From Thermodesulfobacteriota bacterium (GTDB lineage Bacteria > Desulfobacterota_D > UBA1144 > Nemesobacterales > UBA2774): a stretch of 64,000 bases of DNA. The stretch lies in the NCBI GenBank assembly GCA_021604765.1, contig BQJP01000002.1:62001-126000 (forward strand), in the 5' to 3' direction. Position 1 is the stretch's first letter. Each line of letters begins with the position of its first letter. Positions 34,487-43,800 of this stretch are shown here, piece after piece. The notes below the pieces were generated by a model. It did no database searches. It had not been told where the DNA came from and saw nothing but the letters and a program-made list of their open reading frames with translations. The position numbers and the translations under genes were made by a program.

Positions 34487-34879
34487 ATGAGACAAGTTTT
34501 AACACTTTTATTAACAATTTTGTTATTAGGCGGAACAAATTTAGTTTTTGCTGCAGATGATCCATCTATTACTGGTAAACCTAGAATTAGTAGTCAAGAG
34601 GCTATGTCTAATCATATTGAAAAGAATCAGCTTGATAGTAGCTATGTGATTTATGATGCGGTTATTGGACAGTTGCTAGAATTGGAACTTGTGGAGCTAC
34701 ATAGTGGGATTGTTAAGAAAGGTGATTACTATGTGAGTTGTGCCGATTTTGTAGATGCAAAGGGAAATAAATATGATCTGGACTTTATTGTCGCTGAAAA
34801 TGGCAGCGAATATATAGTTTATGATGCCATAGTACATAAGGTGAATAAAGATAAAAGAAAGTATCATTTGGATCACTGA
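34487..34879 (+). CDS. Small secreted protein in an ECF sigma operon
   Basis: 130 residues. AGGAGGT before the ATG. Signal peptide about 1-22 (ending FAA). The mature part has two similar stretches, SSYVIYDAVIG and SEYIVYDAIVHKV, suggesting an internal repeat, plus one Cys. Not a recognised family. It lies 20 bases upstream of the ECF sigma gene and in line with it, so it may be a sensor or target of that system. Confidence 0.7.
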   Translation: MRQVLTLLLTILLLGGTNLVFAADDPSITGKPRISSQEAMSNHIEKNQLDSSYVIYDAVIGQLLELELVELHSGIVKKGDYYVSCADFVDAKGNKYDLDFIVAENGSEYIVYDAIVHKVNKDKRKYHLDH

Positions 34880-34899
34880 ACCTTATAATATATCTAGAT

Positions 34900-35370
34900 A
34901 TGACAGATAGAGATTTACTACAGTCAGGATTTCGATATGCACTATCTTTAACACATAATGAGCATGAGGCTGAAGACCTTGTTCAGGATGTATGGTTAAA
35001 GCTTTATATAAATAGTGGCGAGATAAAGAGTAAATCTCTATTCTTTACATCAATCAGAAATTTATTTATAGACAGGTATAGAAAGAAGAAGCTGGTCGTA
35101 ATCGAACAACTGGAGGAAATAGGGGAGACTGAAATTTTGACTAGTGAAATTGACATTAATGATATAGAAAAGTGTCTTGCCAAATTAAGACCTGAAGAAA
35201 GAGAGGCTCTTTTTCTAAATAGTGTGGAAGAATATACAGCAAAAGAGATCTCGGAGCTCACTAATCAGCCAAGATCTACAGTATTGTCGTTAATCAGTAG
35301 GGGAAAGAAGAAATTTATTAGCGCTTATAATCATTTAATGAATCCAAAAATGAGGAATCATTCAAGCTGA
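34900..35370 (+). CDS. ECF-type RNA polymerase sigma factor
   Basis: 156 residues. Sigma region 2 (HNEHEAEDLVQDVWLKLY, then FTSIRNLFIDRYRKKK) and region 4 with HTH TAKEISELTNQPRSTVLSLISRGKKKF. Length is normal for ECF factors. It is followed after 7 bases by a single-pass membrane protein that is the likely anti-sigma factor, and preceded by a small secreted protein. Confidence 0.93.
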   Translation: MTDRDLLQSGFRYALSLTHNEHEAEDLVQDVWLKLYINSGEIKSKSLFFTSIRNLFIDRYRKKKLVVIEQLEEIGETEILTSEIDINDIEKCLAKLRPEEREALFLNSVEEYTAKEISELTNQPRSTVLSLISRGKKKFISAYNHLMNPKMRNHSS

Positions 35371-35377
35371 ATCAATT

Positions 35378-35932
35378 ATGGATAGAACCAAAGAAAATAT
35401 TAAAGAATATTATTCAAATAAATCCTTAGGCGAAGAAAAAGTTCATCTTCTCTTAGGTAAACATAGCAAAAAGAATCGAATTTGGATGCTGAGCAAAATT
35501 GCTATTGCTGCACTTTTAATCATGGGCTTTATTTTTACTATATTTCAATTCCAAAACAGCAACATAGAGGATAGGATTGTTAAAGAAATTGCAATGAATC
35601 ATAATAAGCAGCTTAACGTGGAATTCCCAAGCGACAGTCTTAGTGATCTGCAAACCAAGCTCACTAAACTGGATTTTCAATTGGATAAAGCTGAGGGGTT
35701 TATTTCAGATAATTACATACTCATGGGTGGTAGATATTGCTCGATACAGGGAAATCTTGCTGCGCAACTGAAAATCAAAAACAACCATACAAATGATTTC
35801 GAAACTCTTTATATCACTGAGTTGAATCCAGACTTAGAAAATGTAGAGTCCGCTGATGTAAATACAGAGGGGGTAAATATAAAGATATGGAATGAAGATG
35901 GACTCTTATATGGAATTGCGTCAGATATATAA
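35378..35932 (+). CDS. Putative single-pass anti-sigma factor
   Basis: 184 residues. Short cytosolic part (1-36), one TM (about 37-57), periplasmic domain (60-184) with GGRYCSIQGNLAAQLKI, a phrase seen in anti-sigma-like proteins. No zinc-binding H-x-x-x-C-x-x-C motif, so not a ZAS-type factor. Role inferred from its position 7 bases after the ECF sigma gene and its topology. Confidence 0.75.
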   Translation: MDRTKENIKEYYSNKSLGEEKVHLLLGKHSKKNRIWMLSKIAIAALLIMGFIFTIFQFQNSNIEDRIVKEIAMNHNKQLNVEFPSDSLSDLQTKLTKLDFQLDKAEGFISDNYILMGGRYCSIQGNLAAQLKIKNNHTNDFETLYITELNPDLENVESADVNTEGVNIKIWNEDGLLYGIASDI

Positions 35933-35971
35933 TAAGACCCCAGAGTGTTTGCTTGAACTATTGGTATTATA

Positions 35972-36601
35972 ATGCAGATGAAAACAGCAATTCATTACCA
36001 ATTAGGTCTGCCCGAGTCCTGTCGTATAAGGGCTGCTGAGCTTTATGAAGAAGCATTCCGACAAAAATTTGCTCCTATTGTTAAATCCAGAAAAAAATTA
36101 ATTGAGATTTTGACTGACTGCATCAAACCAGAATTTGCTGTCGTTGCACTAAAAGAAGAACGATTGGTTGGTCTCGCAGGTTTTCACAATAGAGGAAGCT
36201 CTTTCACCGGGGGAGGGAGCGCATCTTCGATTATCAAAAAACTTGGTTTATTCAAAGGACTCTGGGCTATAGCTTTATTCACAATTCTTTATGAAAGAAA
36301 AGAGTCTCAAGACGAGTTGTTAATAGATGGAATTGTAGTAGACCCATCAATGCGTGGACAAGGAATTGGAACCAGAATGCTTGAAACCCTATTTAAATAC
36401 GCTACGAATGAGGGATTCGATAGCATTAGATTAGATGTTGTTGATACTAACCCAGATGCCAGGCGTCTCTATGAAAGTCAGGGATTCGTCGCAACAAAAA
36501 CTGACCATCATCCATATTTGAAACCTTTCTTAGGATTTTCATCATCCACAACTATGGTAAAAAATCAGCTAAAGAAGACGGAATCTTCGCTCTTTCTGTA
36601 G
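35972..36601 (+). CDS. GNAT family N-acetyltransferase
   Basis: 209 residues. Acetyl-CoA-binding motif A is clear: IDGIVVDPSMRGQGIGTRMLETL, followed by DVVDTNPDARRLYESQGF. The acceptor substrate is unknown. It may be transcribed with the sigma/anti-sigma pair (40-base gap), though it shows no strong ribosome site. Confidence 0.88.
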   Translation: MQMKTAIHYQLGLPESCRIRAAELYEEAFRQKFAPIVKSRKKLIEILTDCIKPEFAVVALKEERLVGLAGFHNRGSSFTGGGSASSIIKKLGLFKGLWAIALFTILYERKESQDELLIDGIVVDPSMRGQGIGTRMLETLFKYATNEGFDSIRLDVVDTNPDARRLYESQGFVATKTDHHPYLKPFLGFSSSTTMVKNQLKKTESSLFL

Positions 36602-36636
36602 TTGCATTATAACTCTAATAATTTAGTAGAGACTAA

Positions 36637-36665
36637 TTGACAAACAAGTTTGTATAAATTATTTT
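36637..36665 (+). promoter_or_regulatory. Promoter and operator of the TetR gene
   Basis: TTGACA (36637-36642), 17-base spacer, TATTTT (36660-36665). Overlapped by the palindrome ACAAACAAGTTTGT (36640-36653), which recurs with one change at 37286-37299. Confidence 0.65.
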
Positions 36666-36673
36666 CATATTAT

Positions 36674-37264
36674 ATGAAAGCAAGCAGAACTAAAAGTGAC
36701 ACCAGACAAAAAATAATCGATAAGGCTCTGGAGCTATTTTATAGACAGGGATATCTGGCAACGGGAATAAACCAGGTTATTGCAGAGTCTGGGGTTGCTA
36801 AAAACACATTCTACTATTACTTCCCTTCCAAGAACGACCTTTGTGTTTCCTATTTACAGGAAATCGATAGAAATTGGATCAACTCTATAAAAACCACAAT
36901 CAATTCTTCTAAAAAACCTTTAGATAGATTATTTGCACCATTGGAGTTCCTGAAAAAATGGAATGAAGACAATGCATATAGAGGATGCCCTTTCCTAAAT
37001 ATAGTATCGGAAATAACCGATTCCAGCTCTAATATAAGAAAAGAAACTATCTATCATAAAGACGGTTTTAAAACTATTATTAGAGAGCTTGTAAAAGATC
37101 TGAAGGAATCAAATAAGAAGTATTTCGACACTGATGTTGAATCAGTAACAGATGCTTATTATTTATTAGCGGAAGGAGCTATTGTAACTTCACAGAACTA
37201 TAAAGATAATCTATCTTTCAAAGTTGCAAGAAATAATATCGAGAAACTTTTGAATCCCTCCTAA
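36674..37264 (+). CDS. TetR family regulator of the nitroreductase operon
   Basis: 196 residues from the ATG at 36674; the longer frame starts inside the operator. HTH region TRQKIIDKALELFYRQGY, ATGINQVIAESGVAKNTFYYYF, with the TetR hallmark G-x-x-K-x-T-x-Y-Y-Y-F-x-S-K. Ligand domain with CPF motif (RGCPFLNIVSEITD), as in TetR proteins that sense electrophiles. It likely represses itself and the operon downstream through the shared palindrome. Confidence 0.93.
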   Translation: MKASRTKSDTRQKIIDKALELFYRQGYLATGINQVIAESGVAKNTFYYYFPSKNDLCVSYLQEIDRNWINSIKTTINSSKKPLDRLFAPLEFLKKWNEDNAYRGCPFLNIVSEITDSSSNIRKETIYHKDGFKTIIRELVKDLKESNKKYFDTDVESVTDAYYLLAEGAIVTSQNYKDNLSFKVARNNIEKLLNPS

Positions 37265-37285
37265 AAAAATTTCATCAGAATTAGT

Positions 37286-37299
37286 ACAGACTTGTTTGT
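37286..37299 (+). promoter_or_regulatory. TetR operator upstream of the 37.3-39.0 kb operon
   Basis: ACAGACTTGTTTGT. The reverse complement of the site at 36640 is ACAAACTTGTTTGT, so only one base differs. Followed by TATAGT (37299-37304), a likely -10. Confidence 0.7.
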
Positions 37300-37341
37300 A
37301 TAGTAAAACAAGCTGATTAAAAATTTAGGAGGTATTAAATA

Positions 37342-37665
37342 ATGGCTTTATATGGAATATACGGCAAGCATACGACAGAGGCTTGCCCATGGAACAATAT
37401 TGAGACTGCGAAGAAGCTAAAGGAAATGGACGAAAGCGACCTCGCATCCAGAGCTAGTGAGTTCAAGATCAGTCATATATTAGGACAGTATCACTCGGCC
37501 CTCGAACATACATTCCTTTGGTTAGTAGAAGCAGAGGATCCTCACTTAATCCAAGAATTCTGCGTCACAACCGGCCTTGCGTCTATTAACGAACTTAAGA
37601 TCGTACCAATGATTACATTTGAGGGAGGAGTTATCCCAGGATTAAAAAAAATTCATTCTCTTTAG
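37342..37665 (+). CDS. Hypothetical small protein, first gene of the TetR operon
   Basis: 107 residues, AGGAGGT before the ATG. Starts MALYGIYGKHTTEACPWNN, then K-I-S-H-I-L-G-Q-Y-H-S-A-L-E-H-T-F-L-W-L-V-E and a C-terminal TFEG. This looks like a small dimeric alpha/beta barrel of the DUF3303/muconolactone-isomerase sort, but I am not certain. One conserved-looking Cys and two His could be functional. Co-regulated with a nitroreductase, so it may handle redox-active or electrophilic compounds. Confidence 0.75.
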   Translation: MALYGIYGKHTTEACPWNNIETAKKLKEMDESDLASRASEFKISHILGQYHSALEHTFLWLVEAEDPHLIQEFCVTTGLASINELKIVPMITFEGGVIPGLKKIHSL

Positions 37666-37715
37666 AGATGTAAAGTAATTGGAATTAAAAACGAAGTAAA
37701 GGAGTTTATTATGGC

Positions 37716-37901
37716 ATGCTCGGCTATAGTCCACGGGATCAACCCAAGGAAGAAAATCTTCTAAAATACTTATTGTATGAGAAAATTTCTCAAAGTAGTG
37801 AAAACTCTAATGGCAAAACTGCAAACCAGGTCTCGGTATATGAAGCTGAGGGAACTTGGAATAGAGAATATGAGCAGATATTAAGGAGTGCGTTCATATG
37901 A
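37716..37901 (+). CDS. Short hypothetical protein in the TetR operon
   Basis: 61 residues, highly charged, no signal or TM. Its stop overlaps the nitroreductase ATG by four bases (ATGA), which argues that it is translated. AAAGGAG lies 13 bases upstream, rather far; an alternative ATG at 37711 is in another frame and closes after 16 codons. Function unknown. Confidence 0.5.
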   Translation: MLGYSPRDQPKEENLLKYLLYEKISQSSENSNGKTANQVSVYEAEGTWNREYEQILRSAFI

Positions 37902-38578
37902 GTGAGCCCGGTATATTTGAAATTATTAATACCACAAGATCCATTAAATACTTTAAACAGGACCCTGTCCCTATGGACTTAATTCGAAAAGTCTTGGATG
38001 CCGGCACTAAAGCGCCGAGTGGGGAAAATACACAGCCCTGGGAATTTGTAGTGGTGACGAATAGAGAAGATAAGAAGTTTATTCAGCAACTATACCAGAA
38101 ATTTGTAAAACTGAGATTCTATAAGCGGCATAGCAGTCTGAAGAATAGTAATACTCCGTTTGCCAAGATGTTAAATGGGGTAATACACTTAGCAGAGAAT
38201 TTACATAAAGTTCCGGTGCATCTCCTGGTGTGCGCTCATAGAGACTGGCCGGCTTCGATTCCGGCTGAGAAGAGGATAGGAAAAGCTCCGCCACCCTATG
38301 CCTCAATATATCCCTGCATCCAGAATATATTACTTGCCTCAAGGGCTCTTGGACTTGGCGCTACGCTGACGACAATCCATCATATGTTTGAAGTAGATAT
38401 GCATCAAAGATTCAGGATTCCAAATCAAGTATCTATAGTGGCACTTATTCCAATCGGCTATGCAAAGTTTGGCTTCGGTCCGGTCGAAAGAATATCTGCC
38501 AATAAGGTTACACATTTTGAAAAATGGGGATCAAAGAATTTATTTAAAGCTAATATGAATAAAAGGAGAATATCATGA
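37898..38578 (+). CDS. Nitroreductase family oxidoreductase
   Basis: 226 residues. FMN-binding features: TTRSIKYFKQDPVP with the R-S-x-R/K pattern, AGTKAPSGENTQPWEFVVV, and A-S-R-A-L-G-L-G-A near 145. Flavin reductases of this type reduce nitro-aromatics, quinones or other electrophiles with NAD(P)H. It is coupled by ATGA overlaps to the gene before and the gene after. Confidence 0.92.
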   Translation: MSEPGIFEIINTTRSIKYFKQDPVPMDLIRKVLDAGTKAPSGENTQPWEFVVVTNREDKKFIQQLYQKFVKLRFYKRHSSLKNSNTPFAKMLNGVIHLAENLHKVPVHLLVCAHRDWPASIPAEKRIGKAPPPYASIYPCIQNILLASRALGLGATLTTIHHMFEVDMHQRFRIPNQVSIVALIPIGYAKFGFGPVERISANKVTHFEKWGSKNLFKANMNKRRIS

Positions 38579-38985
38579 AACTAGATCTTAATGTAAACGA
38601 AACCGGAGTAAATATTCATGATCTTTCAAAAACAAAACTGGGGTGGAAAATAAAAGGAGTAATGTTTCAAGACGGCAGCAAGCTTGAGGATTGGCATAAA
38701 ATTGAAGGTAGCTCATGGCATTGGCAGTATGACGACCATGACTTAACATTTGACATTTATGAGCACAAGGGAGAATTCTGGAAACTATACAGATCCCGGC
38801 GGGTACCCATGGGCACAACTAATTATGATTACAGCTATGGGGGTCTGGCCTGCAGAATGGCGCAGGTTCGTTACAAAGCACTGTCGCGCTCACCTCATTC
38901 AGGAGTTCTCAAAGATGAGAGTGAGCTTGAATGGGTAAGGGTTGAAGAAGTAGATGAGGAAATTCACAAGGTTTTAAAGCTGTAA
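38575..38985 (+). CDS. Hypothetical Trp-rich protein, last gene of the TetR operon
   Basis: 136 residues, overlapping the nitroreductase stop by ATGA. Soluble, rich in Trp and Tyr (KLEDWHKIEGSSWHWQYDDHD, later NYDYSYGGL). No family recognised. Tight coupling suggests a role with the reductase. Confidence 0.75.
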   Translation: MKLDLNVNETGVNIHDLSKTKLGWKIKGVMFQDGSKLEDWHKIEGSSWHWQYDDHDLTFDIYEHKGEFWKLYRSRRVPMGTTNYDYSYGGLACRMAQVRYKALSRSPHSGVLKDESELEWVRVEEVDEEIHKVLKL

Positions 38986-38995
38986 TAATTTATCT

Positions 38996-39418
38996 TCACT
39001 CATCCGTGGGAACAGCTAGTTCCCAGATGTTTTGAATCTTGGAATTTACAATCTGGAAGATAGAGATGAATTTTTCTGCTTTCATAGTGCCATCTAGCAA
39101 GTACATCTTTTCTGTAAATTTTACTGTGACATATTCTCCATTTACCAGCAGCATTTCAAATGGTAGAAATCTGACTTTATCATATTTTGAATTTAATTCT
39201 GTTAGATACTCAAGGGTTAAATCATAATCCCAGACCTCGTTATTTTTATAAATTTTGAGATCAGGACTCATAAGAATTGAGAACAAGGATAGGTCCTTGT
39301 ATTCTATTAATTTATAAAATGCAGCCACGGTAATATTTATATTTTTTCTTGAAAGCTCGGGATTTGAATGATCAAGAATCTCAACTTCTGAAATGTTGCT
39401 TGCAACCATATCTGCCAT
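38996..39418 (-). CDS. SnoaL/NTF2-like protein
   Basis: 140 residues. Pattern of an NTF2-fold: N-terminal helices (VAAFYKLIEYKDLSLFSILMSPDLKIYKNN), then a curved sheet (EYVTVKFTEKMYLLDG, EKFISIFQIVNSKIQNIWEL). Could be a ligand-binding or isomerase-type protein; no catalytic residue can be assigned. Convergent with the TetR operon. Confidence 0.75.
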   Translation of the reverse strand: MADMVASNISEVEILDHSNPELSRKNINITVAAFYKLIEYKDLSLFSILMSPDLKIYKNNEVWDYDLTLEYLTELNSKYDKVRFLPFEMLLVNGEYVTVKFTEKMYLLDGTMKAEKFISIFQIVNSKIQNIWELAVPTDE

Positions 39419-39544
39419 AGTTACATTTCCCCCAAATTTTGTGTTTAGGTTAGCAGATATCTAAAAAACTCTAAGCTCAAATAAAATTGTTTCGAAAAAA
39501 AAGCAAGATCGTTATAATTAATATGAAGCATAAGGAGAGTTAAA

Positions 39545-39826
39545 ATGAAAGCGATATGGAATGGTCAGATAATAGCAGAGAGTGAGAATACAGTTGTTGT
39601 TGAGGGTAACCATTATTTCCCGCCTGGAACTATTAAAAAGGAATTTTTTAAAGTAAGCTCAAAACAAACTGGCTGCCCGTGGAAGGGAACTGCTAGTTAC
39701 TACCATATTGAAGTTGACGGTAACGTAAATAAAGATGCAGCCTGGCACTACCCTGAACCTAAAGAAGCCGCTAAAGAAATAAAAGACCACGTGGCATTTT
39801 GGAAAGGTGTAGAGGTAACTTCATAG
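39545..39826 (+). CDS. DUF427 domain protein
   Basis: 93 residues. KAIWNGQIIAESENTVVVEGNHYFP, then GCPWKGTASYYHIEVDG and AAWHYPEPKEAAKEIKDHVAFW: complete and typical of DUF427. AAGGAGAG before the ATG. Function of the family is unknown. Confidence 0.93.
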   Translation: MKAIWNGQIIAESENTVVVEGNHYFPPGTIKKEFFKVSSKQTGCPWKGTASYYHIEVDGNVNKDAAWHYPEPKEAAKEIKDHVAFWKGVEVTS

Positions 39827-39907
39827 CTAGTTATCAATCTTTATCTAAAAGCTCACTTACCATAACTATTACTTGACAACTCTAAGAGTAATAAACTAAG
39901 GTTTTAA

Positions 39908-39921
39908 TGAACAATCGTTCA
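39908..39921 (+). promoter_or_regulatory. TetR operator in front of the second TetR gene
   Basis: TGAACAATCGTTCA; arms TGAAC/GTTCA. Same core GAAC-N4-GTTC as the sites at 40630 and 40776. Confidence 0.65.
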
Positions 39922-39974
39922 GGATAGTATAAAATTACTACATATTCATATATAGAAACTTGAGGGAGCAATCA

Positions 39975-40604
39975 ATGAGTATATCTAAAAAAGAGATCGA
40001 ATCGTCAGTCAAAGACAAGGAACTAATAGAGATTAGAAGAAAAGAGATAGTAAATGCGGCAGTAGACCTTTTTGTCCGTAAGGGTTTTCACCGGACTACG
40101 ATTAGGGAGATTGCTCAAAAATTCGGGATGAGCGTAGGGACACTGTATGAGTATATCAGGACGAAAGAAGATATATTAATACTAGTGTGCGATTATATTA
40201 ATTCCACAGTAAGAATGAGAGTCAAACCATCTGTAGAGATTACTCAGGACAGCGCTCAAAGCCTTAATAACGCTATAGATATTTATTATAAAATAATTGA
40301 TGAACTCCAGGACTACATAATATTTTTGTATCAGGAAACAAAATCTCTATCTCATGAAAATAGAAAATACATATTTAAATCGGAAGAGGATATGACCAAG
40401 ATATTTGAAGATATTTTAAAGCACGGAGTAGAGCAAGGTAGTTTCAAAATAGATGAGAAGAATATACCTTTAACCGCACATAACATTATGGTGCTGGGGC
40501 AGATGTGGGCATTTAGGCGTTGGGCGCTTCAAAAAAACTATACACTTGAGCGTTATATAGAAACACAGAGCAAATCGATAATAGAACAAATATCAACTCA
40601 CTAA
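39975..40604 (+). CDS. TetR/AcrR family regulator next to icmF
   Basis: 209 residues from the ATG at 39975 (GAGGGAG upstream; the longer TTG frame starts before that site). HTH EIRRKEIVNAAVDLFVRKGFHRTTIREIAQKF followed by G-M-S-V-G-T-L-Y-E-Y-I-R-T-K. The C-terminal domain resembles TetR proteins of fatty-acid or branched acyl-CoA metabolism. Three GAAC-N4-GTTC palindromes flank it, one overlapping the icmF promoter, which makes icmF its probable target and an acyl-CoA its probable ligand. Confidence 0.92.
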   Translation: MSISKKEIESSVKDKELIEIRRKEIVNAAVDLFVRKGFHRTTIREIAQKFGMSVGTLYEYIRTKEDILILVCDYINSTVRMRVKPSVEITQDSAQSLNNAIDIYYKIIDELQDYIIFLYQETKSLSHENRKYIFKSEEDMTKIFEDILKHGVEQGSFKIDEKNIPLTAHNIMVLGQMWAFRRWALQKNYTLERYIETQSKSIIEQISTH

Positions 40605-40629
40605 ATCCTGCAGATACTCAATCATTCAC

Positions 40630-40643
40630 CGAACAGTCGTTCA
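40630..40643 (+). promoter_or_regulatory. Second copy of the GAAC-N4-GTTC operator
   Basis: CGAACAGTCGTTCA, 26 bases after the TetR stop. Confidence 0.55.
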
Positions 40644-40741
40644 ACACTTCTTTATAGTCTACCATTATTTTATTAGCTTAATTTTTATTCCCATTTATTG
40701 TTAAATTACAATTAATTAGGACTATATCTAGAACAAATCAC

Positions 40742-40791
40742 TTGACAGAGCTAATATAATTGATTTATAGTTATACTGAACGTACGTTCAG
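40742..40791 (+). promoter_or_regulatory. icmF promoter with a perfect palindromic operator
   Basis: TTGACA (40742-40747), 18-base spacer, TATAGT (40766-40771), then the perfect 16-bp palindrome CTGAACGTACGTTCAG (40776-40791) covering the start point. A textbook repressor arrangement for the TetR protein upstream. Confidence 0.8.
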
Positions 40792-40845
40792 TTAAATGTT
40801 GGGGCTTATAAAGATTTATTAAAGTCTTATAAAAAAGGTCGGATC

Positions 40846-43800
40846 ATGGCGCAACAACAAATAAGTCAAATATCCACTATCTACAAACCTAAAAATAAAA
40901 TACGTATTGTTTCAGCTACTTCTCTTTTTGACGGTCATGATGCTGCAATTAATATAATGAGAAGAATCCTGCAATCATCAGGAGCAGAGGTAATCCACCT
41001 TGGTCATAACCGATCAGCAGAAGAAATTGTAAACACAGCAATCCAAGAGGACGTACAGGCAATCGCAGTAACATCCTATCAGGGCGGCCATATCGAATTC
41101 TTTAAATATATGTATGACCTGCTTCGGGAAAGAAGCTCGGGACAAATAAAAATTTTTGGAGGAGGAGGAGGTACGATACTCCCATCTGAAATAGAGGAAC
41201 TCCACAAGTACGGCATAGCTAGAATTTATACTCCTGATGATGGAAGAGAAATAGGGCTTCAGGGAATGGTTAACGATCTACTGAGCGAGATAGATTACCC
41301 AACCGGTGAGATTGCCCCCAAAAATATTCTAGAAAATATAAGACAAAAATCAATTAGTGCCCTAAGCAGCTTAATATCAGCATTTGAGAATGAGAACAAG
41401 TCAGCAGTTCCAATCATTCAGGAAATTAATCAGAAGTTAAAAAGTATGCCCCATATTCCTGTCCTGGGGGTTACGGGAACCGGGGGCGCAGGAAAGTCTT
41501 CAATTGTAGATGAACTGGTGCGCCGTTTTTTGACAGACTTTGGAGACAAAAGAATTGCCATACTTTCTGTTGACCCTTCGAAAAGAAAAACCGGAGGAGC
41601 ACTACTTGGTGACAGGATCAGGATGAACTCTGTAAATAGTGATCGTGTATATATGCGCTCTATGGCTACTCGTCAGTCAAACCTCGCTCTATCAAAACAC
41701 GTTCCCGAAATTATTAGTATTTTAAAGTATGCGGGTTTTGATTTAATAGTGCTCGAAACCTCAGGCATTGGTCAGTCGGACACAGAGATTGTCGGACTCT
41801 CAGACACGTCACTATATGTAATGACCTCTGACTACGGCGCTGCAACACAGCTTGAAAAAATAGATATGCTTGATTACGCGGACTTAGTGGCTATGAACAA
41901 ATTTGATAAAAACGGCGCTATAGATGCGCTACGTGATGTGCGCAAACAATACAGGCGTAACAACCTGCTATGGGATTCAAAAGATGAGGATCTCCCTATA
42001 TACGGAACCACAGCTTCTATGTTTAATGATTCTGGCGTAGATGATTTATACCGCGCTATAATAAAAACCGTCTCAGAGAAAACAGATACCCCTTTAATTT
42101 CCAAGTATGAGGGGAGTTCTAAATCAAATGTAGAAAAATTCATTATCCCACCCAAAAGAACACGTTATCTTTCTGAGATCACAGAGACAATTCATAACTA
42201 CAACGTCTGGGTAAATAAACAGGCTGAAACAGCAGAGAAGCTTTATGGAATAAAAACAGCAATTGACTCTATCAACGATGACAAAATTTCAAATGAAGCA
42301 CGGAATGTTTTAGATGAGCTTTATCAAAAAACATTACAAGAACTTGATCCGAATAATAGAAAAATTCTTGAGAACTGGGAAGATAAGAAAAAATCCTATC
42401 ATACTGATTCATATGTTTATAAAATCAGGGGTAAAGATATCAAAACCAAGACCTATACAACGTCTCTTTCTATGAACCGCATCCCCCGCATTTCACTTCC
42501 GGCTTATAGCGGACACGGTGATATCCTGAGATGGAGCCTTCAAGAAAATGTGCCCGGTGAATTCCCATTTACGGCAGGAGTATTTCCATTTAAAAGACAG
42601 AACGAAGACCCTACACGGATGTTTGCTGGAGAAGGTGGGCCCGAGAGAACAAATAAGAGGTTTCATTACGTTTCTTTAAATACCCCGGCCAAGAGGCTCT
42701 CGACAGCGTTTGATTCCGTGACGCTCTATGGAGAGAACCCCGACTGTCGCCCTGACATCTACGGTAAAATTGGCAACTCAGGGGTATCAATTGCATGCCT
42801 AGACGATGCCAAAAAACTATACAGCGGTTTTGATCTTTGTGATCCTTCCACTTCTGTTTCTATGACTATCAATGGCCCAGCTGCAATAGTGCTCGCATTT
42901 TTCTTAAACGCCGCCATCGATCAGCAGTGTGAGCTCTATATCCAGGAAAACGGCTTGGAAAAAGAGACGTGTAAAAAAACAAAAGACATCTATCAAACAA
43001 TTGATCAAAATATTCCCCAATATAATGGAGAATTGCCTGAAGGGAATGACGGTCTGGGACTTATGCTCCTAGGAGTGTCAGGTGACCAAGTGCTGCCAAA
43101 ACAAGTATATGAAAAGATAAAAAGTAAAACACTTTCACAAGTTAGAGGAACTGTACAGGCAGATATACTAAAAGAAGACCAAGCGCAGAACACCTGCATA
43201 TTTTCTACTGAGTCGTCGCTGAGAATACAGGGAGATATACAGCAATACTTCATAGATCATAACATTCAAAACTTCTATTCGATCTCCATCTCTGGGTATC
43301 ACATGGCCGAGGCTGGAGCCAACCCCATAACCCAACTAGCATTTACCCTCGCAAACGGCTTTACCTTCGTAGAGTATTTCTTATCAAGAGGTATGGACAT
43401 TGACGACTTTGCACCGAATTTCTCATTCTTCTTTTCTAACGGTTTGGAAGCAGAGTATACAGTGATCGGAAGGGTGGCTCGCAGGATTTGGGCAAAAGCC
43501 ATGAAGTTAAAATATGGTGGCAATGAACGCTCCCAAAAACTCAAATATCATATACAGACATCAGGAAGATCACTTCATGCACAGGAGATATCATTTAACG
43601 ATATAAGAACCACTCTTCAGGCATTAACAGCAATCTATGATAACTGTAATTCACTACACACAAATGCCTATGATGAAGCTATAACTACTCCTACGGAAGA
43701 ATCAGTAAGAAGAGCAATAGCAATACAGCTCATTATCAACAGAGAGCTTGGCTCCGCCAAAAATGAGAATCCGCTTCAGGGCTCATTTTTTGTAGAGGAG

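Noticed and set aside
37711..37761. Alternative ATG at 37711 with a better-placed ribosome site
   Set aside because: Its frame closes after 16 codons; the 37716 frame is the one coupled to the nitroreductase by an ATGA overlap.
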